64,000 nucleotides of DNA from Kuschelorhynchus macadamiae (Eukaryota; Arthropoda; Insecta; Coleoptera; Curculionidae). The stretch is taken from NCBI GenBank assembly GCA_030620095.1, contig JAUTXW010005178.1:930001-994000 (forward strand), read 5' to 3'. Under the pieces are notes generated by a model. That model was not told the DNA's origin. It did no database searches and saw nothing but the letters and a program-made list of their open reading frames with translations. Within the stretch, counting starts at the first letter, position 1; each line of letters starts with the position of its first letter. The position numbers were made by a program, and so were the translations under genes. Below are positions 14,380 through 27,156 of the stretch, one piece after another.

Positions 14380-15165
14380 TAACAAAAGTCCGGCACTTGC
14401 GTTAAGAGAGTATCGCCGAATATTTCCAATGGGAAAGATACCAAACAAGAAAAATTTTGATAAAATTTGCAGTGATTTATCAACTCATGGAGTTTTGATA
14501 TATAGAAAAAGGGAAAAAGCCCGTTCAGTCGTTTCTGAAGATTGTCAAATGGAGGTTTTATTATATTTCACTGAATATCCTACCAATTCTTTAAAAAATA
14601 CACAAAGCGATTTGAATTTTTTCATGACATACTGGTCACACACACACACACACCCTCACACATCGAGTATTAAAAAAAAACAAAATAAGTTTCTTCCAGT
14701 TCAATTTTTAAGTGAAGCTGATTGAAGCATTGTGAGCGAAGGATTTTAAATAATATGAAACGATATTTTCAATGCACAAATGAATAATAAAAAATACTTA
14801 TTACTATTCTGAGACAAATAAACATTTAGTAAAGCAAATTAAAAGAAAAAATCAGATTATGGAAAAACTGAATGATCTTCCGGAACATATTCGTGTGGTC
14901 TTGGTATATCAACAAGATAATGCTTCATACCACTGTGAAGAGCATTTTTAAATGAGCAATTTAATTTAAGTATATATAGTAACGGTGAGATTCCAAGGTG
15001 GCCGCGAAATCCCGATTTGGCACACTCAGATTATTTTTTATGGGACCCACTTAAAGATGGATTGTATAGAAATCGAAACAATTTTTCTGTAAATGAATTA
15101 AAACAATAAATTCGTGAAGAAATTATTAGTCTTAATAATAGTGATGTCGCACACTGAAGCAGAAG
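14380..15165 (+). pseudogene. Mariner-like transposase remnant
   Basis: The N-terminal block reads ALREYRRIFPMGKIPNKKNF, corresponding to the YRxRFPxRxxPxxxxF helix-turn-helix region of insect mariner-like elements. It runs on in one frame to about 14725. After a gap with stops, PEHIRVVLVYQQDNASYHCEEHF (in two parts) and GEIPRWPRNPDLAHSDYFLW follow at 14880-15045; these match the QDGAPxH and WPxxSPDLxxxDFFLW blocks with the second and third catalytic residues. The central region with the first aspartate is deleted. Several stops and frameshifts are present, so it is inactive. Confidence 0.78.
14638..14665. repeat. (CA)n microsatellite
   Basis: CACACACACACACACC followed by CTCACACAT, within the mariner remnant. 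Confidence 0.8.
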
Positions 15166-15956
15166 TCACAATTTATATACAATAAGTGATAAAAATTAAA
15201 TCTCCCTGATTTTGATAAAATGTATGTATTCTCGTAAGTTATATATTGCTGAATTATCAATTAGATTAGTAGGCGCTGAACCAGCAACCATCGTTGCTAA
15301 GAAACAGATCATGTTTTGCAGCTGGTCAAAACGATTTGTAATTTAGTTTCCCTGTAGTGGTATATTTCCTTGTTTTTATAATTGATTGTGCGATAAGTTG
15401 TTTATATTTATTCTAGAAGTGATATTGCTATAGTCAAGATCAATCAAGTAAATGATTATTTCAATGGTTTTTGGGATATATTAGGCGACTATTTGAATAC
15501 AAACTAATTTTTTACTAGAGTATGTCAAAAATTCGCATTTACCTAATAAAATTTCGAAAACACAAGAGATTTAGTTATGAATTCGGGCACATGCGGCTAA
15601 TTTTTTTGCAAATTATTTTTTCTTAGTTTATACAATTTAATATTCTAATGCAGATTTTTGCACGTTTTTGCCCCATTTTGAATTATTTGAACTTTGCCGA
15701 ATCCATAAACTGCTGAGAACAGCTACTTCGAAAACTTTCAGAATGACTTCAATTAAACATAACTTTGGAACCTTTCGATATTATGCGATGAAATTTGGAA
15801 AAGAAGTAGTTTATGAGACATTTTTCTAATTTTTAAATAAATCTTTTAAATCTCATAGTCATATACCGAACGGTTCCAAAGTTAGGGAGGGGCGGCGACC
15901 TTTATGCCACCCAATAATTTTCTTTTTTTAGATCTATTCTGGACTCTAAATCAGTC
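15166..15956. other. Non-coding stretch before RAG1-like gene
   Basis: No gene seen. It probably contains the boundary between the mariner and the RAG1/Transib-like insertion, but no terminal repeat could be fixed. Confidence 0.35.
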
Positions 15957-17807
15957 ATGAATTCCGACACTCTAAACATCGCTAGACGTGCAACGGTCAA
16001 TATCATGAAAAATTCTGAATGTTACAATTTAAAAGGTCAATTTGATTTTTTACAAAAAGAGATCGAGAAAAAAACAAAAAGATTTCTAGAAAATAACAAG
16101 ATCTGGCTGGATTCGTTCTTAATTTTCTCTTGTAGTAGTAATAAACGTAGCAGTGCCATTTGAGGACAGTACAAAAAGGATGAAAAGGCAAAAGACTAAA
16201 GACTTGAGAAAGTCAGTTCCTCTAACTCAATTAGCTTATGGCATACAAAGGGCAATGCGTGCTTCAGGACAAACAGAGGCTTCCAAACTGGTAAGAGAAA
16301 TTGTATCTGATCCATCTGCTTGCACCGATGCACATAAAGAGTCCTTGGAAACTACTTCTATATCAATAGAAGATGCTCTAGCTCTCATAGTTGAAGCAGG
16401 TTTATCTCGTCATCAGTATGAGTTAGTGAGATCTAAAGCTTCAAAAATGTTTCCATCATATAAAAACGTACAGGCGGCATAGAAGGAATGTTATCCAGGT
16501 CCTGAAGCAATTACCATAACCGAAACTTCTGCACATGTTGACCTACAAGCCGTACTTAATCTTACCACCAAACATTTGATTGTCGCCCAAAATGACGTCA
16601 TTTGTACTTTAAGTTGCGATGAAAAGAAAAATCTTCAGTTATATTCCAAATGGGGTTTTGATCGTAGCAGTAATCATAGTTCATACAAACAGGCATTCTG
16701 TGGTGTAGAAGCTGATGATGCAGCGGTATTCGTAACAAGTTTTGTTCCCCTTCGGATCAAAAATAGTGTGGCAGAATCCAAGACCAGGATCTACAAGGTA
16801 CTGTCGTTCTTTCAAAATTGAATTTGTCAAAGAAGCTACAGCTGTTTCGTTGGCAGAAAAAGCAAAGATTGATGCCAAGATTCAACAACTGACTTTAAGT
16901 CAAATGCAGGTGGGTGAAGATATTCTAAAGGTAAAACACAACATGATATTTGCTATGATTGATGGAAAAATTTGCAATGCCATTACGGAAACGACCTCTA
17001 CACAAAAGTGTTACATATGTGGAGCTACAGTTCTTAAGAGACCAATAAAACCCGAAAATCTGGAATTTGGAATGTCGGTTTTACATGGGTGGATAAAGTT
17101 TTTCGAATGCCTTCTTCATTTGGTATATAAACTGCATGGTCAGAAATGGCAAGCAAAAGGTTTGGATAAAGGGATTCTTGCAGAAACAAAAAAACATATC
17201 CAAAGTCAGTTTAAAAAACAACTTGGATTGATAGTTGACAAGCCAAAACCAGGATTTGGCAATACCAATGATGGTAACACGGCCAGGCGATTTTTTAAAA
17301 ATTAAACCATTTCAGCTGAAATTACCAAAGTGGACTTAAACCTTATTGAACAACTTCATGTCATACTGATTGTTATATCAATTGGTCATGAAATTGATGT
17401 AGAAAAATTTAGAAAGTATGCTCTCGATACTGCTAAATATTTCGTTCTGAAGTATCCATGGTATAATATGCTACCGACACTACATAAGTTTCTTATCCAG
17501 GGGCCAGAAATTATCGAAAGTGCCTTGTTACCAATATTACAATTAACAGAAGAGGTACAGGAAGCGCGAAATAAGGATTTTAAGAAATTAAGAGAACATC
17601 ATTCTCGAAAAAGTAGTCAGACAGCTTCCAATGAAGATATTTTCAATTTTTTGCAATTTATCCTCAGACCCTTTTATAACAAGTAAAAGGAAACTTCCTA
17701 AAAAGAATCTTGCTTTCCTACCAAAGGAAGCTGTGAAACTCTTACGACCCCCTCCAGTTTATGTCGAAACAGATCAATTAATATATGTGTCAGATGAAGA
17801 TTATTAA
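15957..17807 (+). pseudogene. RAG1/Transib-like transposase pseudogene
   Basis: Start ATG at 15957 opens FLQKEIEKKTKRFLENNK; after a frameshift near 16150 the reading continues as PFEDSTKRMKRQKTKDLRKS. Three blocks match the catalytic plan of a large insect family related to RAG1/Transib: KWGFDRSSNHSSYKQ (first D, 16660), MIDGKICNAI...QKCYICGA (second D, 16961, followed by the zinc-type CxxC) and LTEEVQEARNKDFKKLREHHS (glutamate region near 17549-17563). Also present are LHGWIKFFECLLHL and DKPKPGFGNTNDGNTARRFF. In-frame stops at 16480 and 17303 and frameshifts near 16150 and 16780 show decay. The end is taken at the TAA at 17805-17807, after LIYVSDEDY. RAG1 kinship is inferred from motif order, not from a search. 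Confidence 0.75.
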
Positions 17808-18200
17808 CAAATTTTTCAAATTGAAAATATAAATTGTAAATTTATGTAATTTAAGGTACCTACTACATTTTTACTGCATAATTTTAAATATTTTTAATAA
17901 TAAAAAAACGTAAAAAAATATTTTAAAAAGAAAGCTTTTACTTTCTGCTTTTAAATTTAAATTACTTTATTTAAAAACTTGACAGCTTCATTGAAAGCTT
18001 CCAACTACTTTTTTAAGAATGATGTTCTCTTAATCTCTTAAAATCCTTATTTCACGCTTTCTATGCCTCTTCAGTCAATTGTCATATACTATTTAAAAAC
18101 GTAAAAGCTTCTAATTTTTTTACGTTTATTTATTTTTCACTTTTAAGTTTAGTAAGAGTTGAAAAGAAAATATATTCAAAATATGTTACTCAGTTTATTG
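17808..18200. other. 3' flank of RAG1-like pseudogene
   Basis: AT-rich with several poly-A/T runs. No gene and no clear terminal repeat. Confidence 0.4.
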
Positions 18201-18208
18201 TTTCCTTT

Positions 18209-18502
18209 CGAGATAATGACAGTTAAAAAATTAGAATTTTACATTTTGAAGGGCTGTCAAGTCCAAGTGAAATGGTTTGTACTTTCGTATCTTAGTTTTC
18301 AGTACTTTATCCAATGACACTAGTGTCAATTTTATTGTAAAATATCAGAATTGTCATTTTTTGATTTGTCACTAGTGTCATAGGATAGAGTATTGAAAAC
18401 TAAGATACAAAACTGTAAACCATTTCACTTTAACTTTATCCGTTTAAACTTAGCAGCCCTTCAAAATGTAAAATTCTAAATTTTTAACTGTCATTATCTC
18501 GA
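18209..18502. repeat. Fold-back MITE, ~295 bp
   Basis: The two arms are inverted copies: CGAGATAATGACAGTTAAAA at 18209 against its complement ending at 18502. They meet around a centre near 18350 where GACACTAGTGTCA occurs on both sides. No coding sequence. It was duplicated with the 5.9-kb unit (24139-24432). Confidence 0.82.
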
Positions 18503-18568
18503 AAACAGTTGAAGATATCTATAAAAATTCATAACTTATCGTGTAGAATTTAAATATGAAATAATATA

Positions 18569-18754
18569 CAGGGTGTTCCATTTAAAATAGCGACGTTGCC
18601 ACCGGTTTTTGGTTAAAAGTGGCAACACCGCATGGCTCAAAATATTTAAAAAACATAGATCACGGCCTTCTACAACGGCTGCCAAAATTTTAGACAAAGT
18701 CCGGTTATCGGCTCTCCTTAAACGTCTAATAGACGGTCACCGTGAGACACCCTG
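18569..18754. repeat. Mariner-type MITE with TA duplication
   Basis: Starts CAGGGTGTTCCATTT and ends GAGACACCCTG, with TA on both outer sides (18567-18568 and 18755-18756). The 186-bp length and CAGGGTG ends are those of short non-autonomous mariner-related elements in insects. It has a copy at 24499-24684. Confidence 0.75.
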
Positions 18755-18756
18755 TA

Positions 18757-19149
18757 TAAAATAGACATATTGCTAAAAAATCTACATTTTTCCATGAAAC
18801 TCACTTATAATCATATACATTTTTCTTTTAAATTATCCGTTTTATCACCAAAAACTTTTCGACACATTTTGTAAATCCTGCCCCACTGTGCGCCGTCCGA
18901 AACGCTGTGGCAAACATTCAACAATGTGTCTATCAGAAAACGGACAGTGGAAAGTCAATTATATAGTCATTTGTTTTAAATTCCTCCTGATTCTCTATTT
19001 CCATGTAATCTGTTTTTATATGTTGTTTATGTTGATAGCTACGTGACTCAAGAAGTTTGTTTCTAATATTAATTTTCAATAATGGTTATAAATGTAAAAT
19101 TTAGCAATACATAAATATAGAATAAAATTAAAACTATAGTACGGCAAAT
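18757..19149. other. Non-coding stretch
   Basis: No gene seen. It includes a slightly GC-richer patch near 18870-18900. Confidence 0.35.
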
Positions 19150-19520
<371 letters not shown>

Positions 19521-20730
19521 ATCGACTTTTTTCACTCAAGAAAGTGCAAGATTGATTTCGTAGTATGTCCACCCTGTATGGGTGTGGACAAAAATGTTGT
19601 ATTCCGTATAAGCATTGATGCTTTATAAACTGGAAATTATCACCCAAACGCCCAATTTTAGATTGTTGCTATTTTTATAGTGATTTGAAAAATAGCTCCA
19701 GTTTTCAAAAAATCACAGATAACCTTAATTATTTCGGAAAATATGCAGAAATCGACTATAGTTTAAATTGGTAACATATTTGTTTTTGACAAGTAATCAA
19801 TTAATGGATAAATTGTATTAAATTTTAAAATTTTATAGTTGATGTCGTCCCAGCAAAATTGAGATACCCTGTATACATACAAACATTGTGCTTTAATAGA
19901 ACTTCAAATTTAAAGAAACTTTTGTATGAAACTTTTTTCCTACCTATTATGGATTTCCCGATAGTATAGCGGGTACTTTTATGTGGAACCCGGTGTACAA
20001 TAGAGATGCAGACAGTGTTAATTACTGTGACTTCATTTTAACTAAGCTGCAGGAGAACATCAATTTTTTAAATATTATTATTTGGACCACAAGTCGGGGT
20101 TTATTTTCGATAGCATATTTAAAGCGCGGGACACAAAAGAAAACCGGGCGGCGTCAATCGGTTTAGGAAGGTCGGCCAAGAAAACTCTTTAAACCAGTGG
20201 TGTCCCGTCGTTCTTTAAATAATATGGCACTCCTTTTTGACTATACGCACTTCAGATAATTAAAAAATGTAACTATGCTTAATGAACCTTTATCTATATT
20301 TGTCTGTTTTCTTTCGTGTACCGCACTTCTATATCTCTTTTGTGTTACAAAAACGGCGAACTTTTAAATTTTAAAATGATTTAATTTTGATTTTTCTTGA
20401 TCGATTTACCTATAAATATATTTTTTCTTGAGTTCTATCATTACGGTTCCCGGGCTACTGCCTACGTCCACTATTATTGGACCACCCAGTATAGTGATAC
20501 ACGATTTACAAGTCCAGCTTTTACAAGGGCAGCCAGCATCAGATCCAGTGAACGAGATTTATCAAAATTTTAATTTATGCAGTTCGACTTTAGGCTACTC
20601 GGGTATGCCAAAAGTGGCCGTCTGTCTCCGTTTGTCGTATTACTTTATACACGGGCCGTCATTGCGAAGTACTATACAGGGCGTTTCCTAATTACGTGCT
20701 GATGTTAAAGGGGGTGTTTTTCTGTCCTAA
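19521..20730. other. Non-coding stretch within duplicated unit
   Basis: Open frames at 19981-20166 and 20428-20691 carry no convincing family motif. A short GRPRKLFKPVVSRRS near 20175 faintly recalls the KGRPxxxF region of RAG1/Transib-like proteins. I do not call a gene. Confidence 0.4.
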
Positions 20731-21050
20731 AAGTCTTAACTTTTGAGATACAGGATGGTAAAGTTTAAAAAGAAAACATTTTTTCATCCCAATTCTGATG
20801 CTATTGTAGATAACTGCGTGAAATTTGATACACGTCTTCTATGCATTAAGTAGCATACGGATTTACCCAGGTTAATTACATATGCATGCCACTGGTAGAA
20901 ATATCAAAAATTGATTGTTAATAAAAAATGCCCTTTTATGCATAAAAGACGTGTATCAAATTTCACACAGTTATTTATCTATAATAGCATTAGAATTAGG
21001 ATTTTAAAAAAATGTTTTTTTATAACCCTGTATCTCCAAAGTTAAGACTT
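20731..21050. repeat. Fold-back MITE, ~320 bp
   Basis: Left arm AAGTCTTAACTTTTGAGATA at 20731 is inverted as CTCCAAAGTTAAGACTT ending at 21050. Both arms carry the ACACGTCTT/AAGACGTGT and GATACAGG/CCTGTATC landmarks. It lies directly beside a transposase fragment that stops at 21055. Copy at 26641-26960. Confidence 0.8.
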
Positions 21051-21054
21051 AATC

Positions 21055-21246
21055 TTAATCATTATCTACCCAGGTTTCGTCTAGATACACAATATTGCGT
21101 CCTTCTTGCCTATATTGCCTTACAGTTGATAGATATTTCACCCGCCAGTAAAAAATATTTGGTCTCTCAACGACCAATTTTCGTTTATTTTGGCACTTGC
21201 GCCAAACAAAACCATTTGATCGTAAAAGCAGATTACAGATCTGCAT
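21055..21246 (-). pseudogene. IS630/Tc1-type transposase fragment
   Basis: Minus-strand frame reads GFVWRKCQNKRKLVVERPNI, then YLSTVRQYRQEG and NIVYLDETWVDND. The GFxWKKCxxxRxxLxERPDI and IVYxDETW blocks are those of an IS630-type DDE transposase common in insect genomes; DETW holds the first catalytic aspartate. The frame ends five bases from the fold-back MITE, which probably disrupted it. The rest of the catalytic domain is absent. Confidence 0.68.
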
Positions 21247-21249
21247 GAG

Positions 21250-22603
21250 TTCATTTTCTTTATTCTTTCAAAGTTAAAAGCTACATTTTGAAACCATGAA
21301 AAAAAATAAACGAATGTGATTTTCAGGCAACCCGATTTTTATTTTAGAATTTTCTGGTTAGATTTTATGTACTGATGTTATTTGCTAGAGAATTCGCTAT
21401 ATAAAAATAATGAATGCTATTTCATTTATTTATTTATTATAAAACTACAATGATTATGTCGACGTCGTCGCAGGTCTTCACCTACTGGACGATTTTCACT
21501 TATCAATTCGGCGAAAACATCAAGCTTCATATTGACATTTTTATACATAAGGTAAATTGACAAATCAAAAAATCTCGGTTAAAAAAAATTTTAAAAAATT
21601 TGACATACTGGTAGAAAAAAATCCCAGTATTACAGACAGAAAAAAGTACAATTCCATTTTTAATAAAGAAGTAGCCTAAAAATACAATTTTCGGTAACTT
21701 TTTGAAAAAAAAAATCAGATCAAATAGATTAAATGTTGCAAAATCTCTAAAAAGTATTTAAATATTATTATTATTATTTAATTTTTATGGCTCTATGTTT
21801 ATATTCTATAAAAAATAATTTATTATTTTCCTCAATAAAAGAAGGTTTTATTCCAGGGAATTTAATTTTATCGAATATTTAAACATTTTATTAGTCTGCT
21901 TTACAAAAAAAATTACCAGTTTATCATTATTATTTTTGTTAAAAATTGGAGGCCCATTCGATAAGTATTTTCTTAATTGAGATCCTTGTTAAATGCTATA
22001 GTTCAGCAAAATCATTTTTATTTTCTTAAAGGTAGAATAATTCATAATTTAATCTAACGTAATAAGTAGATTTCTCAAATAGTATCAACTGTTAATTAAG
22101 TAGCTTTTTACGCTGACATCTTCTTTATAGGCCCTTCAAAATAAATCTATCAAAAACAAATGAAGGGGCCCGAGCCATATGCCACAGAGTGCATGGTCGC
22201 CTCCATTGGACGCCTACCTAAAATAATTGCCACATAAATTTCCGGGAGGCAGGTAGGTCACGTTCACGTGACTAGACTAATGGGAACATATCATTTGATT
22301 ATCGAGGTTTTGTAATTTTATGTAAAAACCAGCTGGTTAATTAAAAATTAAAGCACAGTGTGTGTTGAGTGTTGAGAAAGATTTTTTCACTTTTTGTATT
22401 TCTCTAGACGAATTATTTTTTTTCTATAAGTGAGTATTGTTCTTAGTAGCGTTTTCACAACAATTTCTTATTCTTTTCACATCATTTAGTTTTAATTGCA
22501 TTAATACGTATACAGCGTGAAACAAAAGTAAGGAAACGGCGAAATATCTAACTATATATATAACTTAAATTTAATGGAAGTATGCACACTTAAGTATGAA
22601 ATT
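21250..22603. other. Non-coding stretch
   Basis: No gene. 21590-21775 is the outer segment of the large inverted repeat (partner 13620-13830). A less AT-rich patch with GTCACGTTCACGTGAC lies near 22255. Confidence 0.45.
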
Positions 22604-23025
22604 ATGCCGGATCCAATGGCGAGTTCCGCTTTGCTGTCAAGTTTACCGTTTTTCTGTTATAAAAGAATTTTTTTAATGGAACACCCTATATTATATTACT
22701 TTTTTTAAATCTGCGTAAAATTCTCAATACTATTTATTAAGAGCACTTTTTTTTTGAAAGTCAAAAGCTTTGCTGGAACATTAGGAAGAGAAAATGACGT
22801 CTCACACATGAAAAGCCGAAAAGTTTCATGCATACAAAATAACTTTGGTGCAAGAAGTTTCTGAGGATGATCACTATAGGCGCTTTAAATTTTGTGAAAT
22901 CATAATGGAACTTTGCAATACCAATCTAAATTTTATCAATCGAATTATTCTTTCTGAGAACTTTTTTTAATGGAAAAGTTAACAGGCATAATTGGATACG
23001 TGAAAATCATACCCAATTTCCCCCC
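22604..23025 (+). pseudogene. Mariner fragment truncated by duplication junction
   Basis: Left inverted arm TGCCGGATCCAATGGCGAG at about 22605 is followed by coding text QEVSEDDHYRRFKFCEII and NGKVNRHNWIRENHTQFP, as in insect mariner-like transposases. The reading then breaks at 23025 into the middle of the RAG1-like sequence. The intact continuation is at 28513-30091. Confidence 0.78.
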
Positions 23026-23737
23026 AAGTTTTTCGAATGCCTTCTTCATTTGGCATATAAACTGCCTGGTCAGAAATGGCAAGCAAAAGGTTTGGATAAA
23101 GGGATTCTTGCAGAAACAAAAAAACATATCCAAAGTCAGTTTAAAAAACAACTTGGATTGATAGTTGACAAGCCAAAACCAGGATTTGGCAATACCAATG
23201 ATGGTAACACGGCCAGGCGATTTTTTAAAAATTAAACCATTTCAGCTGAAATTACCAAAGTGGACTTAAACCTTATTGAACAACTTCATGTCATACTGAT
23301 TGTTATATCAATTGGTCATGAAATTGATGTAGAAAAATTTAGAAAGTATGCTCTCGATACTGCTAAATATTTCGTTCTGAAGTATCCATGGTATAATATG
23401 CTACCGACACTACATAAGTTTCTTATCCAGGGGCCAGAAATTATCGAAAGTGCCTTGTTACCAATATTACAATTAACAGAAGAGGTACAGGAAGCGCGAA
23501 ATAAGGATTTTAAGAAATTAAGAGAACATCATTCTCGAAAAAGTAGTCAGACAGCTTCCAATGAAGATATTTTCAATTTTTTGCAATTTATCCTCAGACC
23601 CTTTTATAACAAGTAAAAGGAAACTTCCTAAAAAGAATCGTGCTTTCCTACCAAAGGAAGCTGTGAAACTCTTACGACCCCCTCCAGTTTATGTCGAAAC
23701 AGATCAATTAATATATGTGTCAGATGAAGATTATTAA
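23026..23737 (+). pseudogene. RAG1/Transib-like pseudogene, 3' part (duplicate)
   Basis: Duplicate of 17096-17807. It lacks the first two catalytic aspartates and starts within FFECLLHL. It shares with unit A the in-frame stop after ARRFFKN, so that lesion predates the duplication. The glutamate block LTEEVQEARNKDF is kept near 23479-23493. Confidence 0.8.
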
Positions 23738-24138
23738 CAAATTTTTCAAATTGAAAATATAAATTGTAAATTTATGTAATTTAAGGTACCTACTACATTT
23801 TTACTGCATAATTTTAAATATTTTTAATAATAAAAAAACGTAAAAAAATATTTTAAAAAGAAAGCTTTTACTTTCTGCTTTTAAATTTAAATTACTTTAT
23901 TTAAAAACTTGACAGCTTCATTGAAAGCTTCCAACTACTTTTTTAAGAATGATGTTCTCTTAATCTCTTAAAATCCTTATTTCACGCTTTCTATGCCTCT
24001 TCAGTCAATTGTCATATACTATTTAAAAACGTAAAAGCTTCTAATTTTTTTACGTTTATTTATTTTTCACTTTTAAGTTTAGTAAGAGTTGAAAAGAAAA
24101 TATATTCAAAATATGTTACTCAGTTTATTGTTTCCTTT

Positions 24139-24432
24139 CGAGATAATGACAGTTAAAAAATTAGAATTTTACATTTTGAAGGGCTGTCAAGTCCAAGTGA
24201 AATGGTTTGTACTTTCGTATCTTAGTTTTCAGTACTTTATCCAATGACACTAGTGTCAATTTTATTGTAAAATATCAGAATTGTCATTTTTTGATTTGTC
24301 ACTAGTGTCATAGGATAGAGTATTGAAAACTAAGATACAAAACTGTAAACCATTTCACTTTAACTTTATCCGTTTAAACTTAGCAGCCCTTCAAAATGTA
24401 AAATTCTAAATTTTTAACTGTCATTATCTCGA
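24139..24432. repeat. Fold-back MITE (duplicate of 18209-18502)
   Basis: Same arms and centre as the unit A copy at offset 5930. Confidence 0.82.
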
Positions 24433-24498
24433 AAACAGTTGAAGATATCTATAAAAATTCATAACTTATCGTGTAGAATTTAAATATGAAATAATATA

Positions 24499-24684
24499 CA
24501 GGGTGTTCCATTTAAAATAGCGACGTTGCCACCGGTTTTTGGTTAAAAGTGGCAACACCGCATGGCTCAAAATATTTAAAAAACATAGATCACGGCCTTC
24601 TACAACGGCTGCCAAAATTTTAGACAAAGTCCGGTTATCGGCTCTCCTTAAACGTCTAATAGACGGTCACCGTGAGACACCCTG
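24499..24684. repeat. Mariner-type MITE (duplicate of 18569-18754)
   Basis: Same CAGGGTGTTCC...ACACCCTG ends and TA flanks. Confidence 0.75.
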
Positions 24685-25218
24685 TATAAAATAGACATAT
24701 TGCTAAAAAATCTACATTTTTCCATGAAACTCACTTATAATCATATACATTTTTCTTTTAAATTATCCGTTTTATCACCAAAAACTTTTCGACACATTTT
24801 GTAAATCCTGCCCCACTGTGCGCCGTCCGAAACGCTGTGGCAAACATTCAACAATGTGTCTATCAGAAAACGGACAGTGGAAAGTCAATTATATAGTCAT
24901 TTGTTTTAAATTCCTCCTGATTCTCTATTTCCATGTAATCTGTTTTTATATGTTGTTTATGTTGATAGCTACGTGACTCAAGAAGTTTGTTTCTAATATT
25001 AATTTTCAATAATGGTTATAAATGTAAAATTTAGCAATACATAAATATAGAATAAAATTAAAACTATAGTACGGCAAATAGAAATATTACCCATTCTATG
25101 CCTCCTATAGTTTTTTTTTGAGTATACAGCATCACAATATTCAAGAAATAATTGAGATTTTCTGTTAAATTGCGATTTCCTTTGTAAACCATTGAATTAA
25201 GGTCTAGAACAAATATAC

Positions 25219-25367
<149 letters not shown>

Positions 25368-26640
25368 ATATAGGTATTTTTATGATCATTTGCATATATA
25401 AAAACATAGTCGGTATTCTATTTAGAAAGAATCGACTTTTTTCACTCAAGAAAGTGCAAGATTGATTTCGTAGTATGTCCACCCTGTATGGGTGTGGACA
25501 AAAATGTTGTATTCCGTATAAGCATTGATGCTTTATAAACTGGAAATTATCACCCAAACGCCCAATTTTAGATTGTTGCTATTTTTATAGTGATTTGAAA
25601 AATAGCTCCAGTTTTCAAAAAATCACAGATAACCTTAATTATTTCGGAAAATATGCAGAAATCGACTATAGTTTAAATTGGTAACATATTTGTTTTTGAC
25701 AAGTAATCAATTAATGGATAAATTGTATTAAATTTTAAAATTTTATAGTTGATGTCGTCCCAGCAAAATTGAGATACCCTGTATACATACAAACATTGTG
25801 CTTTAATAGAACTTCAAATTTAAAGAAACTTTTGTATGAAACTTTTTTCCTACCTATTATGGATTTCCCGATAGTATAGCGGGTACTTTTATGTGGAACC
25901 CGGTGTACAATAGAGATGCAGACAGTGTTAATTACTGTGACTTCATTTTAACTAAGCTGCAGGAGAACATCAATTTTTTAAATATTATTATTTGGACCAC
26001 AAGTCGGGGTTTATTTTCGATAGCATATTTAAAGCGCGGGACACAAAAGAAAACCGGGCGGCGTCAATCGGTTTAGGAAGGTCGGCCAAGAAAACTCTTT
26101 AAACCAGTGGTGTCCCGTCGTTCTTTAAATAATATGGCACTCCTTTTTGACTATACGCACTTCAGATAATTAAAAAATGTAACTATGCTTAATGAACCTT
26201 TATCTATATTTGTCTGTTTTCTTTCGTGTACCGCACTTCTATATCTCTTTTGTGTTACAAAAACGGCGAACTTTTAAATTTTAAAATGATTTAATTTTGA
26301 TTTTTCTTGATCGATTTACCTATAAATATATTTTTTCTTGAGTTCTATCATTACGGTTCCCGGGCTACTGCCTACATCCACTATTATTGGACCACCCAGT
26401 ATAGTGATACACGATTTACAAGTCCAGCTTTTACAAGGGCAGCCAGCATCAGATCCAGTGAACGAGATTTATCAAAATTTTAATTTATGCAGTTCGACTT
26501 TAGGCTACTCGGGTATGCCAAAACTGGCCGTCTGTCTCCGTTTGTCGTATTACTTTATACAGGGGCCGTCATTGCGAAGTACTATACAGGGCGTTTCCTA
26601 ATTGCGTGCTGATGTTAAAGGGGGTGTTTTTCTGTCCTAA

Positions 26641-26960
26641 AAGTCTGAACTTTTGAGATACAGGATGGTAAAGTTTAAAAAGAAAACATTTTTTCATCCC
26701 AATTCTGATGCTATTGTAGATAACTGCGTGAAATTTGATACACGTCTTCTATGCATTAAGTAGCATACGGATTTACCCAGGTTAATTACATATGCATGCC
26801 ACTGGTAGAAATATCAAAAATTGATTGTTAATAAAAAATGCCCTTTTATGCATAAAAGACGTGTATCAAATTTCACACAGTTATTTATCTATAATAGCAT
26901 TAGAATTAGGATTTTAAAAAAATGTTTTTTTATAACCCTGTATCTCCAAAGTTAAGACTT
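26641..26960. repeat. Fold-back MITE (duplicate of 20731-21050)
   Basis: Same inverted arms, with one visible change in the left arm (AAGTCTGAAC for AAGTCTTAAC). Confidence 0.8.
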
Positions 26961-26964
26961 AATC

Positions 26965-27156
26965 TTAATCATTATCTACCCAGGTTTCGTCTAGATACAC
27001 AATATTGCGTCCTTCTTGCCTATATTGCCTTACAGTTGATAGATATTTCACCCGCCAGTAAAAAATATTTGGTCTCTCAACGACCAATTTTCGTTTATTT
27101 TGGCACTTGCGCCAAACAAAACCATTTGATCGTAAAAGCAGATTACAGATCTGCAT
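26965..27156 (-). pseudogene. IS630/Tc1-type transposase fragment (duplicate)
   Basis: Identical in frame to 21055-21246, including IVYLDETW. The stretch 27160-28500 beyond it is the non-coding counterpart of 21250-22603. Confidence 0.68.

Noticed and set aside
20428..20691. 87-codon open frame, repeated at 26338-26601
   Set aside because: Its presence in both copies only reflects the tandem duplication; no motif, and it runs into mariner-end-like text.
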